Made by a program: the position numbers and the translations under genes. This document shows positions 15,894 to 24,533 of a stretch of DNA of 64,000 bases, piece by piece. This stretch comes from an uncultured Lachnospiraceae bacterium (GTDB lineage: Bacteria; Bacillota; Clostridia; Lachnospirales; Lachnospiraceae): positions 186,001 to 250,000 of the forward strand of contig ONEK01000001.1 in the NCBI GenBank assembly GCA_900316855.1, given 5' to 3'. How positions within the stretch are numbered: the stretch's first letter is position 1; every line of letters begins with the position of its first letter. The notes beneath the pieces are model-generated. The model saw only the letters and a list, made by a program, of their open reading frames with translations. It was not told where the DNA came from and did not search any database.

Positions 15894-18197
15894 TTACCGG
15901 GTGTCCTTCAGATGGAAGTGATTGATGAGCCCTGTCATGGCGTCGGACTGCTCCGTCAGCTGCTCAGACGCGGCAGCGGACTTTTCCGCAGTGGAGGAGT
16001 TCGTCTGGACGACGGAGGAAATCTGGGTCAGTCCGGTTGTCACCTGCGATACGCCTGCAGCCTGCTCGTCGGAAGCGTTCGAGATCTCGGAGATGATCGC
16101 GGAGATCTTATTGGCATTCGCTGCAACATTGTTTAACGCTTCCGCTGTCTCCTGCGTGATGCGGGCACCCCGATCCACAGCGTCAACGGTATCCTGAATG
16201 AGTTCTGCCGTGGACTGTGCCGCCTGCTGGGACTTGCTGGCAAGATTTCCGACCTCATCGGCGACCACGGCAAAGCCTTTTCCGGCCTCGCCTGCCCTTG
16301 CCGCCTCAATGGAGGCATTGAGCGACAGGATATTCGTCTGGAAGGCGATATCGTCTATGGTTTTGATGATCTTGCTGATCTCGGAGGATTTCGCGGTGAT
16401 CTCGGCCATGGCGCGAGACATCTCCGCCATCTTGGCATTGGACTTGCCGACGGCGCGTCCTGCCTCGCCCGCGAGATCCCTGGCAGCGGAAGCCTTGTCC
16501 GCGGTCTCACGGATCTTGTAGGAGATTTCATTCATCGTTGCGGACAGCTCCTCGACGGAGGAAGCCTGCTCCGTGGCGCCCTGTGCGAGCGACTGGGAAC
16601 CGTTTGCAACCGCATTGGCACTGTTGTTGACACGGTCCGCGGAATTCTTGATCTCCCGCATGGTCGTATCCAGCTTGTCCGTAATCGTGTTGATGGCATT
16701 CAGGAGAGGCCGGTATTCGCCGATATAGCTGTCCTCCTGCAGTGTGGACGCGGCAAAATCACCGTCAGCCACCTGATTCAGGATGGAGGTCAGGTCGCGG
16801 ATAATCGACTTCAGACGGTCGGTCATGGACTGCATGCTGCCCGCCATGACGCCGATCTCATCGTTGGAGACATGGCTGATCTCGACATTGAAATCGCCCT
16901 GCGCCATCTTGTTGGCAACGGAAGAGATCGACTGCAGCGGCTTCAGTGAGCCCCGGACGCGGCGGAAGATAATGGAGATCAGGATGACAAGCACGATCAG
17001 CAGCACCACGCCGAGGGCTGCAACGATCTTCACGATGCTGGCCACATATTCGCCGTAGGGAACGGCGGTCTGCACCCACCAGTTGGCACCGTTCACATAA
17101 AGAGGAGCATAAAAACGCTCCACCTTACCGCTCGAGGAATCCGTTGAAATCTGGAACGCCTTGCCCTCAGCCCACTTCGCACTGATAGCCTTGTAAGCCT
17201 TCTCCGAAACGGTTTCGCTGAACGGCTTGCCGATGACATTCGTGTGCGTGCTGTACAGGATGGTCCCTTCCGGGTTGATGACATTCGTATACAGGGACGG
17301 GTACTGCGGGTCCATATAGGCAATGGAGGAGAACAGATCCGTCGTCACATCAAAGGCGATCACACCCTTGAACATGCCGTCTTCCTTGGAAACGATGGGG
17401 TAGTAGGCGGTCACGACCTCTGCGCCGTCGCGATTCTCATAAGGCGCGGAGTAGCCGCTCTTTAAGGTCTCCTTCGCTGTCTGATAATACGCAAGATCCT
17501 TGTAACCGTCGTACTGGATATTTTTCACGACGCACTTCTTGACATCGCTGCGGTTCATGTAGGGACTGTATACGGGAATGTTGCCGGCGAACTGGTAGGG
17601 CTCGAAGAATACGCCTGCCCCGACGATGGCGTCGGAGCTGTTGATCGCGGTCCGGCACATGTTGAGGAAGCTGCTCTCAGCCTTGGAGCAGCTGGCGGAG
17701 AGACGGTCATATGTCACCTCGCTGGACAGGCCGATGGCGATTTCCTTCTTTGACTGGTCATAAACGCCCTGCGCAGCCAGATTCATTGCGTCGGCCATGA
17801 CCTGGTTCTTTGACAGGACGTTATTCAGCTTCTCTACATTATTAAGAGAGACATCGGACAGGTTCGTGCTCTCGTTCCGCAGCAGCGCACTCGCAAACAG
17901 GAAGCTGACGAGCAGCCAGATGACGAAGAACATGACAAGCGTCAGCAGGCCGATGGAAAATGCAAGCTTCCACGAAAGACTCTGCTGGCCGGAAGCGCGC
18001 TTCCTGCGCGGCGAACGCTTCCCTGAGGAGACACCTCTTTTCGCGGCGGACAGCTTTCTGCCTGCGTGAGCGGTCTTCTTCTCCGGGAGGCCTGCGTTCC
18101 CGGGGACATTTCTTCCTGCACCGGAAGAGTGTGCCCCGGCCTTTCCATGGTGATTCGAATGATTCGGAATCCTGATGCCCAATTTGATAACCCCCAT
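15894..18197 (-). CDS. Methyl-accepting chemotaxis protein with Cache sensor domain
   Basis: From the ATG at 18197 the protein has 767 residues; a TTG at 18242 would add 15. A long basic N-terminal tail (about 75 residues) precedes the first membrane helix ([22 protein letters not shown]). A double-Cache-like extracellular sensor follows, with [12 protein letters not shown] and [23 protein letters not shown] second helix, HAMP domain and cytoplasmic signalling domain complete it; the hairpin tip is [36 protein letters not shown]. It relays ligand binding to CheA/CheW, which implies a motile cell. The basic cytoplasmic extension is unusual. No sigma-28 promoter is obvious. Confidence 0.95.
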   Translation of the reverse strand: MGVIKLGIRIPNHSNHHGKAGAHSSGAGRNVPGNAGLPEKKTAHAGRKLSAAKRGVSSGKRSPRRKRASGQQSLSWKLAFSIGLLTLVMFFVIWLLVSFLFASALLRNESTNLSDVSLNNVEKLNNVLSKNQVMADAMNLAAQGVYDQSKKEIAIGLSSEVTYDRLSASCSKAESSFLNMCRTAINSSDAIVGAGVFFEPYQFAGNIPVYSPYMNRSDVKKCVVKNIQYDGYKDLAYYQTAKETLKSGYSAPYENRDGAEVVTAYYPIVSKEDGMFKGVIAFDVTTDLFSSIAYMDPQYPSLYTNVINPEGTILYSTHTNVIGKPFSETVSEKAYKAISAKWAEGKAFQISTDSSSGKVERFYAPLYVNGANWWVQTAVPYGEYVASIVKIVAALGVVLLIVLVILISIIFRRVRGSLKPLQSISSVANKMAQGDFNVEISHVSNDEIGVMAGSMQSMTDRLKSIIRDLTSILNQVADGDFAASTLQEDSYIGEYRPLLNAINTITDKLDTTMREIKNSADRVNNSANAVANGSQSLAQGATEQASSVEELSATMNEISYKIRETADKASAARDLAGEAGRAVGKSNAKMAEMSRAMAEITAKSSEISKIIKTIDDIAFQTNILSLNASIEAARAGEAGKGFAVVADEVGNLASKSQQAAQSTAELIQDTVDAVDRGARITQETAEALNNVAANANKISAIISEISNASDEQAAGVSQVTTGLTQISSVVQTNSSTAEKSAAASEQLTEQSDAMTGLINHFHLKDTR

Positions 18198-18273
18198 TAC
18201 CCTTACAGATTTCCGCCGGTGTACCGGCAGATGCACTTTCAACAGATAATAAGAAATTCAAGACCTGTCTTTT

Positions 18274-18295
18274 GGTACTTTTGACCCTGATGTTA
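18274..18295. repeat. Dispersed palindromic repeat, copy A (one arm)
   Basis: GGTACTTTTGACCCTGATGT and the next two bases match the right arm of copy C (48161-48182) at 20 of 22 positions. It lies upstream of the chemoreceptor gene. Confidence 0.7.
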
Positions 18296-18606
18296 TTTTA
18301 CTATGTTTCGCGGCATCAGAACAGGCAAAATTGCTGCAGAAGATTGAAAGAAGGACAATCATCTTGTGCAAAACAGCGGAAAATCCAGCACGGACTTATA
18401 CCGCATACCGAAGTTGTCGAAAATATTCATACTCAAAGGGCAGGAGACTGAACATTTAATCTTTTAATACGGCCTTATATCGGGGGTTTTGCAACCGAAA
18501 ATATAATCGTAGAGGATTTCTTCTACAGGATCGGGACAGGGAGGTCGCGATTATCAGACAGTCGGCAGAACCTGAAGCCGGCTGTGTCGGAAAGGAGGTC
18601 ACATTT
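18296..18606. other. Intergenic region between chemoreceptor and orphan gene
   Basis: About 310 bp without a gene. It holds a TATAAT near 18504 without a good -35 and a strong AAAGGAGG site at its right end for the next gene. I see no riboswitch consensus and no sigma-28 motif. Confidence 0.5.
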
Positions 18607-19209
18607 ATGTTAGTTGAAGGAGTTCGTGCAGTAGATAACAGTCTGAATGGCTATTACAATACGGAAGCAATGTATGCCACCCGAAGCTATGCGGATCTGC
18701 AGTCCCAGAGAAGGAGTGCGGTACAGATCGCAGACGTGGAATCCAACGCAACGCAACAGAACCTTCAGAGCGGAACGGAAGAAGAGCAGCAGAAGAAGCT
18801 GTTCACGAACAGCAGGGACCGCGGAGAATTCCGGTACAAGGGGATTCTTCCCAACCTGGACGCAGCCATTCACGAATACCGTGAGGAGAACGGCTGGACT
18901 ATTCCCAAGAAGGTGAAGGACGAGCCTAAGACTCCGCTGGAGAAGGCACTGGATCGTGCGAAGCAGACAATCGGCGAGGTCGTTTCCGGCGCGGATGAGG
19001 AATCCGGCGAGACGGAGGCTGCGGCAGAGACCGGAGCACAGAGCGAAGGCACGGAGCTGTCGGATGACAGGGTGAAGACGAATGTGATTCCGGAGGACGC
19101 ATGGCACCCGCAGGAAGCGGAGAGCCTGAAGACAGATTCTTCCGCCACGGTGAAGGCATACGGACCGTCTGTCAGGGAGAGAGGAACGTGGGTTGATTAT
19201 TCAGCTTAG
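18607..19209 (+). CDS. Uncharacterised, largely disordered protein
   Basis: A 200-residue protein that I do not recognise. It is polar and low in hydrophobic residues, with Glu/Thr/Ala-rich stretches (residues 115-150) and no signal peptide or membrane helix. One segment (RGEFRYKGILPNLDAAIHEYREENGW, about residues 76-101) looks foldable. The ATG follows an excellent AAAGGAGG. A terminator stands at 19304, so it is a one-gene unit. It is divergent from the chemoreceptor, but a link to motility is only positional. Confidence 0.75.
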   Translation: MLVEGVRAVDNSLNGYYNTEAMYATRSYADLQSQRRSAVQIADVESNATQQNLQSGTEEEQQKKLFTNSRDRGEFRYKGILPNLDAAIHEYREENGWTIPKKVKDEPKTPLEKALDRAKQTIGEVVSGADEESGETEAAAETGAQSEGTELSDDRVKTNVIPEDAWHPQEAESLKTDSSATVKAYGPSVRERGTWVDYSA

Positions 19210-19303
19210 CAGAACTTTCGAACAGGAGGGTGCATCTTCGTGAGATGGAAAGCCATCCTCTGCCGGAGGCAGAGATCAACAGAATCGAAATCTGAATCCA
19301 GAT

Positions 19304-19348
19304 AACAGCGGACAGGGAATTGAAATCCATTGTCCGCTGTTTTCTTTT
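19304..19348 (+). terminator. Terminator after the orphan gene
   Basis: Arms ACAGCGGACA (19305-19314) and TGTCCGCTGT (19331-19340) with the tail TTTCTTTT. Confidence 0.85.
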
Positions 19349-19437
19349 GCCTTGCATGGGACCGGAGCAAAGCGTATAATGAATCTCGTTGCAGACAGAG
19401 AGCCAATACAAAGCGCTTTTCTGCCGCAGGAAAATAT

Positions 19438-19510
19438 GGGACGGTAGCTCAGCTGGGAGAGCGCATCCCTCACACGGATGAGGTCACGGGTTCGAGCCCC
19501 GTCCGCCCCA
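19438..19510 (+). tRNA. tRNA-Val (anticodon CAC)
   Basis: The 73 bases fold into a cloverleaf: D-arm AGCTCAGCTGGGAGAGC, anticodon stem CATCC/GGATG with loop CTCACAC, and T-arm ACGGG-TTCGAGC-CCCGT. The anticodon CAC reads GUG. The acceptor stem GGGACGG/CCGCCCC has one A-C mismatch at pair 4-69. The CCA end is not encoded. Confidence 0.95.
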
Positions 19511-19518
19511 TGAAGAAG

Positions 19519-19562
19519 CCCCTCCGGCGGTCTGTTTATCAGACTGCCGGAGGGGTTTTATT
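19519..19562 (+). terminator. Terminator of the tRNA-Val gene
   Basis: A 16-bp stem (19519-19534 and 19540-19555) followed by TTTTATTT, starting only 8 bases after the tRNA. Confidence 0.9.
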
Positions 19563-19564
19563 TC

Positions 19565-19738
19565 TGCCATAAGCTCCTGCCCATGGGGGCAAAGGTGATC
19601 ACCTTTGAGCAGGCGATCCGCTTCCTCGGCGATTACCTGGATGGAGATCAATATTACAGGGTGGAAAGGGACGGCCAGAACCTGGACCGCACAAGGACCC
19701 AGTTAAGGCTTCTGGAAGAAATGGAAAAGCAAATCTGA
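19565..19738 (+). pseudogene. C-terminal remnant of a NahK-like phosphotransferase
   Basis: One open frame directly after the tRNA terminator encodes about 57 residues ending at TGA (19736-19738), containing FEQAIRFLGDYLDGDQYY and NLDRTRTQLRLLEEMEK. This is how the C-terminus of aminoglycoside-phosphotransferase-fold kinases of the N-acetylhexosamine 1-kinase group reads. The ATG at 19583 has no good ribosome site and the catalytic parts are missing. I read it as a truncated gene whose front was lost when the tRNA segment was joined here. Family assignment is from memory of the motif. Confidence 0.65.
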
Positions 19739-19742
19739 ATCT

Positions 19743-20612
19743 TCAGACACTGCCGTGCCGTCCTACCCAGTGCCGTGCGCGGTATTCCGTCGCGCTGTAG
19801 CCGGTGACTTTGCGGAAAACCTTCGCAAACGCCGCGCTGCTGGAGAAACCGCTCTGATATGCTGCCTGTGTAATGCTGACGGAGGGATCCCGCAGCAGAT
19901 AGCAGGCGTGGTTGACCCGCGTTGCGGTCAGGTACTGCAGGAAGCTCATGTTGGTGTAATTGCGGAAGATCCGTTCAAAATGATATTTCGAGAAGCCTGC
20001 CATCCTTGCCGTATCTTCCAGGCATAACGGCTCCGCACTGTGTTCCTGAATATAGCTGCAGACGTCCATCATCGCAGCGGCGTGCGCGCGGTAAGCGGCG
20101 GGCTTGTTTTCAAGCTGGCGGCTGCGCAGCTTTTCCCCGATGAGGGAGAGCATGGAAAGGATCTGCGAATAAATGCTGATCTCAGCCGTCAGCCCGGAGG
20201 AGATATACTGGCGGCGGATCTCCTGCATGATGTCCGTGATGCCTGCACTTAATTCCGGTTCGGAATTCTTCTGAATCTGAAGGGCGGGTGCCATGAGCGA
20301 CAGCGCATCGTATACTCCGCTTATACTGCGGATCAGGGACGGATCAAACTGGAAAATGATCCGGACTCCGGATGGCTCGAGCGGCAGATCGTGAATCACT
20401 CCGGGCATAATGAGCAGCAGGTCCCCTGTGTTCAGCCGGTATGCAGTCTCGCCGATAATTGCGGAATACTGACCCTCGAGCGGCATGAGAATTTCCACCT
20501 CCTCATGCCAGTGACGAGGATAATGCTCCGTCTCGTCATTGATATACAGCTTCAGATGGGAGTGGCCGCGGAAGTGAACGGTTTCGCGCTGGCCGTGCAA
20601 TGTCTCAATCAT
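19743..20612 (-). CDS. AraC family transcriptional regulator
   Basis: The 289-residue protein has an N-terminal cupin sensor (HWHEEVEILMPLEGQ and the GDLLLIMPGVIHDL strand) and two C-terminal HTH motifs (LCLEDTARMAGFSKYHFERIF; SITQAAYQSGFSSSAAFAKVF). Such proteins usually activate neighbouring sugar operons when the ligand is bound. The divergent neighbour is an oligosaccharide ABC importer and a beta-xylosidase, and its promoter region holds two direct half-sites 21 bp apart. The ligand is therefore probably a xylo-oligosaccharide. Confidence 0.93.
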   Translation of the reverse strand: MIETLHGQRETVHFRGHSHLKLYINDETEHYPRHWHEEVEILMPLEGQYSAIIGETAYRLNTGDLLLIMPGVIHDLPLEPSGVRIIFQFDPSLIRSISGVYDALSLMAPALQIQKNSEPELSAGITDIMQEIRRQYISSGLTAEISIYSQILSMLSLIGEKLRSRQLENKPAAYRAHAAAMMDVCSYIQEHSAEPLCLEDTARMAGFSKYHFERIFRNYTNMSFLQYLTATRVNHACYLLRDPSVSITQAAYQSGFSSSAAFAKVFRKVTGYSATEYRARHWVGRHGSV

Positions 20613-20703
20613 ATCTGACTCCAGAGCCTGCGGGGGCAGGCATTTTCAGGATTTTCCCCATTTCATCCTTCCGGGTGTTGCTGAACTCTTTCCCGGGAAG
20701 ACT

Positions 20704-20732
20704 TTTGTAAATATATTTAAAGTTAATCGCAA
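20704..20732 (-). promoter_or_regulatory. Putative promoter of the AraC gene
   Basis: Minus-strand TTGCGA (20727-20732), 17 bp and TACAAA (20704-20709). Confidence 0.4.
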
Positions 20733-20908
20733 TCGTGCGTCTGTCATAAGCGATGCAGATGGGTAATATGCACAATAGCATACTGCCAAAAGAGAGAAAG
20801 CAAGTGGATATTTGCTCGGATTCGCTGTGAAACCGCAAAATTACAGGATTGAATTATCCTGAAAAGTCTCAAACCTGCAGAGATCATTATATATTTTGCT
20901 TTTGCATA

Positions 20909-20938
20909 GCGCAAGAATGGACAAATCCGGCGCAAGAA
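20909..20938 (+). promoter_or_regulatory. Tandem AraC half-sites
   Basis: GCGCAAGAA occurs at 20909-20917 and 20930-20938, start to start 21 bp, or two helix turns. The second copy abuts the -35 position of the promoter at 20966. Direct repeats at this spacing and place are typical of AraC-family activator sites. Confidence 0.7.
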
Positions 20939-20965
20939 CGAAGCAGAATTCACGCAAACCTCCGA

Positions 20966-20971
20966 TATACT
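20966..20971 (+). promoter_or_regulatory. -10 element of the oligosaccharide importer operon
   Basis: TATACT 58 bp upstream of the binding-protein start has no recognisable -35, as expected for an activator-dependent promoter. The rest of the 20613-21028 gap holds a CAGGAT/ATCCTG inverted repeat near 20845 and otherwise nothing I recognise. Confidence 0.55.
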
Positions 20972-21028
20972 GAAATTGTCCGAAGGGGTTCGGGCAGGGA
21001 TTTTATGTAATGTCAAAGGAGGAAAAAC

Positions 21029-22489
21029 ATGAAGAGAAGATTATTGGCTTACCTGCTGACGGGGGCAATGGCGGCAGGACTGCTGGCAGGATGTGGTTCC
21101 GGAGATCAGGCAGGAACAGCGGCAACGCAGGCTCCCGCGGAGGCAGCAACCGAGGCACCGGCGGAGGACGCAGCATCTCAGGATACGGCACAGACCGAAA
21201 CAGTGGGTACCGGCGACAAGGGCACCATCAACCTGTGGGCCTTCACGGACGAGGTTCCGGGCATGGCGGCCAAGTATGTGGAAGCCCATCCGGATTTTGG
21301 CTATAAGATCAATTCAACCATTATCGCGACAACAGACGGCGCTTATCAGCCGGCGCTTGATCAGGCACTGCAGGCAGGCGGAGACGAGCAGCCCGACATG
21401 TACTGCGCCGAGGCGGCGTTCGTCCTGAAGTATTCCAAGGGAGATATGGCGGATTACGCAATGCCTTATAAGGATCTTGGCATTGACATTGACAAGGAGA
21501 TCAAGGACGCGGATATTGCACAGTACACGATTGATATCGGGTCCAATCCGGATGGAGAGGTAGATGCGTTAGGCTATCAGGCAACCGGCGGCGCGTTCAT
21601 TTATCGCCGTTCCATCGCGAAGGATGTTTTCGGGACAGATGATCCGGCCAAAGTTTCCGAGGCGATCGGGGGAGGCTCCGGAAACTTCGACAAGTTCTGG
21701 GAAGCAGCGCAGAAGCTTGCGGACAAGAATTACGCAATCGTATCCGGCGACGGTGATGTCTGGCATGCCTATGAAAACAGCTCGGATTATGGCTGGCTCA
21801 ATGATCAGGGACAGCTGCAGATCGATCCCAAGAGGGAGGCCTTCCTGGACGCTTCGAAGGATCTGACGGACAAGGGCTGGTCCAACCAGACACAGGACTG
21901 GCAGGATGCGTGGTTTGCGGACATGAAGGACGAGGGTGCCAAGAAGGTATTCGGCTTCTTCGGTCCCGCATGGCTGATCAACTACACGATCGCTCCCAAC
22001 TGCGGCGGCGAGAAAGCCGGAGAGGGAACCTTCGGTGACTGGGCTGTCTGTGATTCGCCGGTCGGCTTCTTCTGGGGCGGCACATGGCTCCTCGCTAATA
22101 AGAATATGGATCCCGACAAGGTTTCCGCAGTAAAGGATCTCATCGAATGGATCACACTGGATTCGTCCGAGGACGGACTTCAGTACAAGTGGGCAAACGG
22201 AACCCTGAACGGGGAAGGCGGAACCAAGGACGCGGTTGCATCCGGCACGGTCATGGCCAAGTCCGACGGCTCGGTTGATTTCCTCGGCGGCGAGAATATG
22301 TTTGACTACTTCGTTCCTGCCAACCAGTACGCAAAGGGAACCAACATGACCCAGTACGACGAGTCTATCAACACCATCTGGAGAGACCAGGTTCGTGCCT
22401 ATGCGGCAGGTGAGAAGGACCGCGACGCTGCCATTGCTGACTTCAAGCAGGCAGTAAACGATAACCTTGGCATTGAGGCGGCACAGTAA
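21029..22489 (+). CDS. Carbohydrate ABC transporter substrate-binding lipoprotein (family 1)
   Basis: The 486-residue protein has a lipoprotein signal with lipobox LLAGC (C22), an Ala/Thr/Pro/Glu linker and a MalE-like binding fold (INLWAFTDEVPGMAAKYVEAHPDF; FGFFGPAWLINYTI). Binding proteins of this type capture di- and oligosaccharides. It is followed by a partial terminator and then two MalFG-type permeases and a GH120-like enzyme. No ATPase gene is present, so a shared MsmX/MsiK-type ATPase encoded elsewhere must energise it. The substrate is probably xylo-oligosaccharide by context. Confidence 0.93.
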   Translation: MKRRLLAYLLTGAMAAGLLAGCGSGDQAGTAATQAPAEAATEAPAEDAASQDTAQTETVGTGDKGTINLWAFTDEVPGMAAKYVEAHPDFGYKINSTIIATTDGAYQPALDQALQAGGDEQPDMYCAEAAFVLKYSKGDMADYAMPYKDLGIDIDKEIKDADIAQYTIDIGSNPDGEVDALGYQATGGAFIYRRSIAKDVFGTDDPAKVSEAIGGGSGNFDKFWEAAQKLADKNYAIVSGDGDVWHAYENSSDYGWLNDQGQLQIDPKREAFLDASKDLTDKGWSNQTQDWQDAWFADMKDEGAKKVFGFFGPAWLINYTIAPNCGGEKAGEGTFGDWAVCDSPVGFFWGGTWLLANKNMDPDKVSAVKDLIEWITLDSSEDGLQYKWANGTLNGEGGTKDAVASGTVMAKSDGSVDFLGGENMFDYFVPANQYAKGTNMTQYDESINTIWRDQVRAYAAGEKDRDAAIADFKQAVNDNLGIEAAQ

Positions 22490-22558
22490 GACGGATTTCC
22501 GTGAAAGGACGATTACCACGGATTGGAACTGCATTCAGCAGTACCGCTGCTGACAAGG

Positions 22559-22590
22559 GCCGGGCTGGCAGTCACCAGCCCGGCTTTTTC
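22559..22590 (+). terminator. Attenuating terminator between binding protein and permeases
   Basis: GCCGGGCTGG (22559-22568) pairs with CCAGCCCGGC (22575-22584), then T5. The same arrangement as at 8958 suggests higher expression of the binding protein. Confidence 0.85.
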
Positions 22591-22671
22591 AGAAGGCAGG
22601 AACGCTGAAACACCTGCCTGCATTGCGGACCATTCATCATTGCGCAGCGGACCTGCTGCGGGGAGTTATCC

Positions 22672-23646
22672 ATGAAGAAGAAAAAGAAATCCGGATACGC
22701 GAAGTGGGGATATATTTTCACCCTTCCGTTTACGATTGCATTCTGTATTTTTTCCCTGTATCCGACACTGTACACGGCCGTGATCGGATTCACGGACCTG
22801 AAGGGAATCGGCAAGACAAGCTTTCATTTCCTGAGCGACCCGTTTGCGAATTTCAGAACCATTCTGACCAGCCCGACGTTTCATACGGCATTTGCCAATA
22901 CGATCGGCATCTGGGTGCTCAACTTCATTCCCCAGCTGATTCTGGCACTGCTTCTTACGGCGTGGTTTACAGACCGGCGTTTCAAGATTCCCGGAGAGGG
23001 TGCGTTCAAGGTCATGTTTTACATGCCGAACATCATCACAGCCGCGACAGTCGCTATTTTATTCAACGCGCTGTTCGGCTATCCGATGGGGCCGGTCAAC
23101 GATCTGCTGACGCGGTTCGGTTTCATCAGCAGCCCGATCAATTTCCTTGTCAAGAAGAACGCGGCAAGGGCAATTGTCATTTTCATCCAGACCTGGATGT
23201 GGTACGGATACACGATGATTGTACTGATATCGGGCGTTCTGGGAATCAGCCCGGAGATTTTCGATGCGGCCGAGGTGGACGGGGCCAACGGATGGCAGAC
23301 GTTCTGGATGATTACGATTCCGAACATTCGGACGATTCTGCTGTTTACGCTCGTAACAAGCCTTATCGGCGGATTGAATATGTTTGATATCCCTCAGCTG
23401 TTTGCACTGGGAGGACCGGATAACGCGACACTGACCACCAGCGTCTTCATCTACAATCAGGCATTCAAGGGAAGCTATATGTACAACCGCGCTGCGGCAA
23501 CCAGCATGATCATGTTCATTGTTATCTGCGCTGCTTCCATCGTTCTGTTCTGGCTGCTCCGTGATAAGGACGAGGCGGCTCTTCGCCGGGTCGAGCGTGA
23601 AAATAACCGTAAGGCGCACAAGTCAGGAAAGGAGGCGGCAAGATGA
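22672..23646 (+). CDS. Sugar ABC transporter permease (MalF/UgpA type)
   Basis: The 324-residue protein has six hydrophobic segments and the cytoplasmic EAA-type loop AAEVDGANGWQTFWMITIPNI that contacts the ATPase. The N-terminus is a run of lysines before the first helix. GGGGAG lies ahead of the ATG. Its stop overlaps the start of the second permease by 4 bases. Confidence 0.94.
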   Translation: MKKKKKSGYAKWGYIFTLPFTIAFCIFSLYPTLYTAVIGFTDLKGIGKTSFHFLSDPFANFRTILTSPTFHTAFANTIGIWVLNFIPQLILALLLTAWFTDRRFKIPGEGAFKVMFYMPNIITAATVAILFNALFGYPMGPVNDLLTRFGFISSPINFLVKKNAARAIVIFIQTWMWYGYTMIVLISGVLGISPEIFDAAEVDGANGWQTFWMITIPNIRTILLFTLVTSLIGGLNMFDIPQLFALGGPDNATLTTSVFIYNQAFKGSYMYNRAAATSMIMFIVICAASIVLFWLLRDKDEAALRRVERENNRKAHKSGKEAAR

Positions 23647-24485
23647 GCAGAAACAATCATCATTACGGAACTCGCACCGTGATCTTCATCATCTGTGTAC
23701 TGCTGGCTGTTCTCAGCCTGTTTCCTTTTCTGGTTATGATCGTGAATTCCACCAGGTCGACGACGCAGATCCAGCAGCACGCGGTATCGCTCATCCCATC
23801 CGGGTACTTCCTGAAGAACCTGAAAATCCTTCTGGGAAAGAGCTTCAACCCTGCTGTAGGGTTTATGAACTCACTTATTGTTTCCGTCTGTGCGACAGCG
23901 CTGGCAACCTATTTTTCGACGCTTACTGCCTATGGACTTGTGATTTACGACTGGAGGCTCAAGCGTGCCTATTTCAGCTTTATCATGGCAATCATGATGA
24001 TTCCGGCTCAGATCACAATGATCGGCTTCTATCAGATGGTTTACAAGATCCACATGACCAATAATCTGCTGATGCTGATTCTGCCTGCCATTGCGTCACC
24101 TACCATGGTATTCTTCATGAAGCAGTATATGGAGCCGGCACTTTCCATTGAGATTGTTCAGTCCGCCCGGATTGACGGAGCGGGAGAGTATTATATTTTC
24201 AACAACATCGTGCTGCCGATTATGAAGCCGGCCATTGCGACACAGGCGATCTTCACATTTGTATCGAGCTGGAACAATCTGTTTACTCCGCTGATCCTGC
24301 TGACCAATCAGAAGAAATATACGCTGCCGATCATGATCTCGCTCCTTCGCGGTGATATCTATAAGACAGAGTTCGGCGCGATTTATCTTGGGCTGACCAT
24401 GACAGCCCTGCCGCTGATCGTTGTATACCTGTTCCTGTCGAAATATATCATTGCCGGTGTTGCGCTCGGGAGTGTGAAGGGGTAG
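23643..24485 (+). CDS. Sugar ABC transporter permease (MalG/UgpE type)
   Basis: A 280-residue six-helix permease with the EAA-type loop SARIDGAGEYYIFNNIVLPIMKP. The ATGA overlap with the upstream gene indicates translational coupling and a 1:1 channel. The C-terminus VALGSVKG is the usual end for this family. Confidence 0.94.
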   Translation: MSRNNHHYGTRTVIFIICVLLAVLSLFPFLVMIVNSTRSTTQIQQHAVSLIPSGYFLKNLKILLGKSFNPAVGFMNSLIVSVCATALATYFSTLTAYGLVIYDWRLKRAYFSFIMAIMMIPAQITMIGFYQMVYKIHMTNNLLMLILPAIASPTMVFFMKQYMEPALSIEIVQSARIDGAGEYYIFNNIVLPIMKPAIATQAIFTFVSSWNNLFTPLILLTNQKKYTLPIMISLLRGDIYKTEFGAIYLGLTMTALPLIVVYLFLSKYIIAGVALGSVKG

Positions 24486-24533
24486 GAAGCAGCAGGAACA
24501 GATTGACCGCAGACAGACCAGAAAGGGACATTT

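Noticed and set aside
18296..18606. Possible c-di-GMP riboswitch upstream of the orphan gene beside the chemoreceptor
   Set aside because: The conserved GEMM core motifs are absent.
19565..19738. Functional 51-residue gene starting at 19583
   Set aside because: It matches only the very end of a kinase family and has no ribosome site, so a truncated remnant is the better reading.
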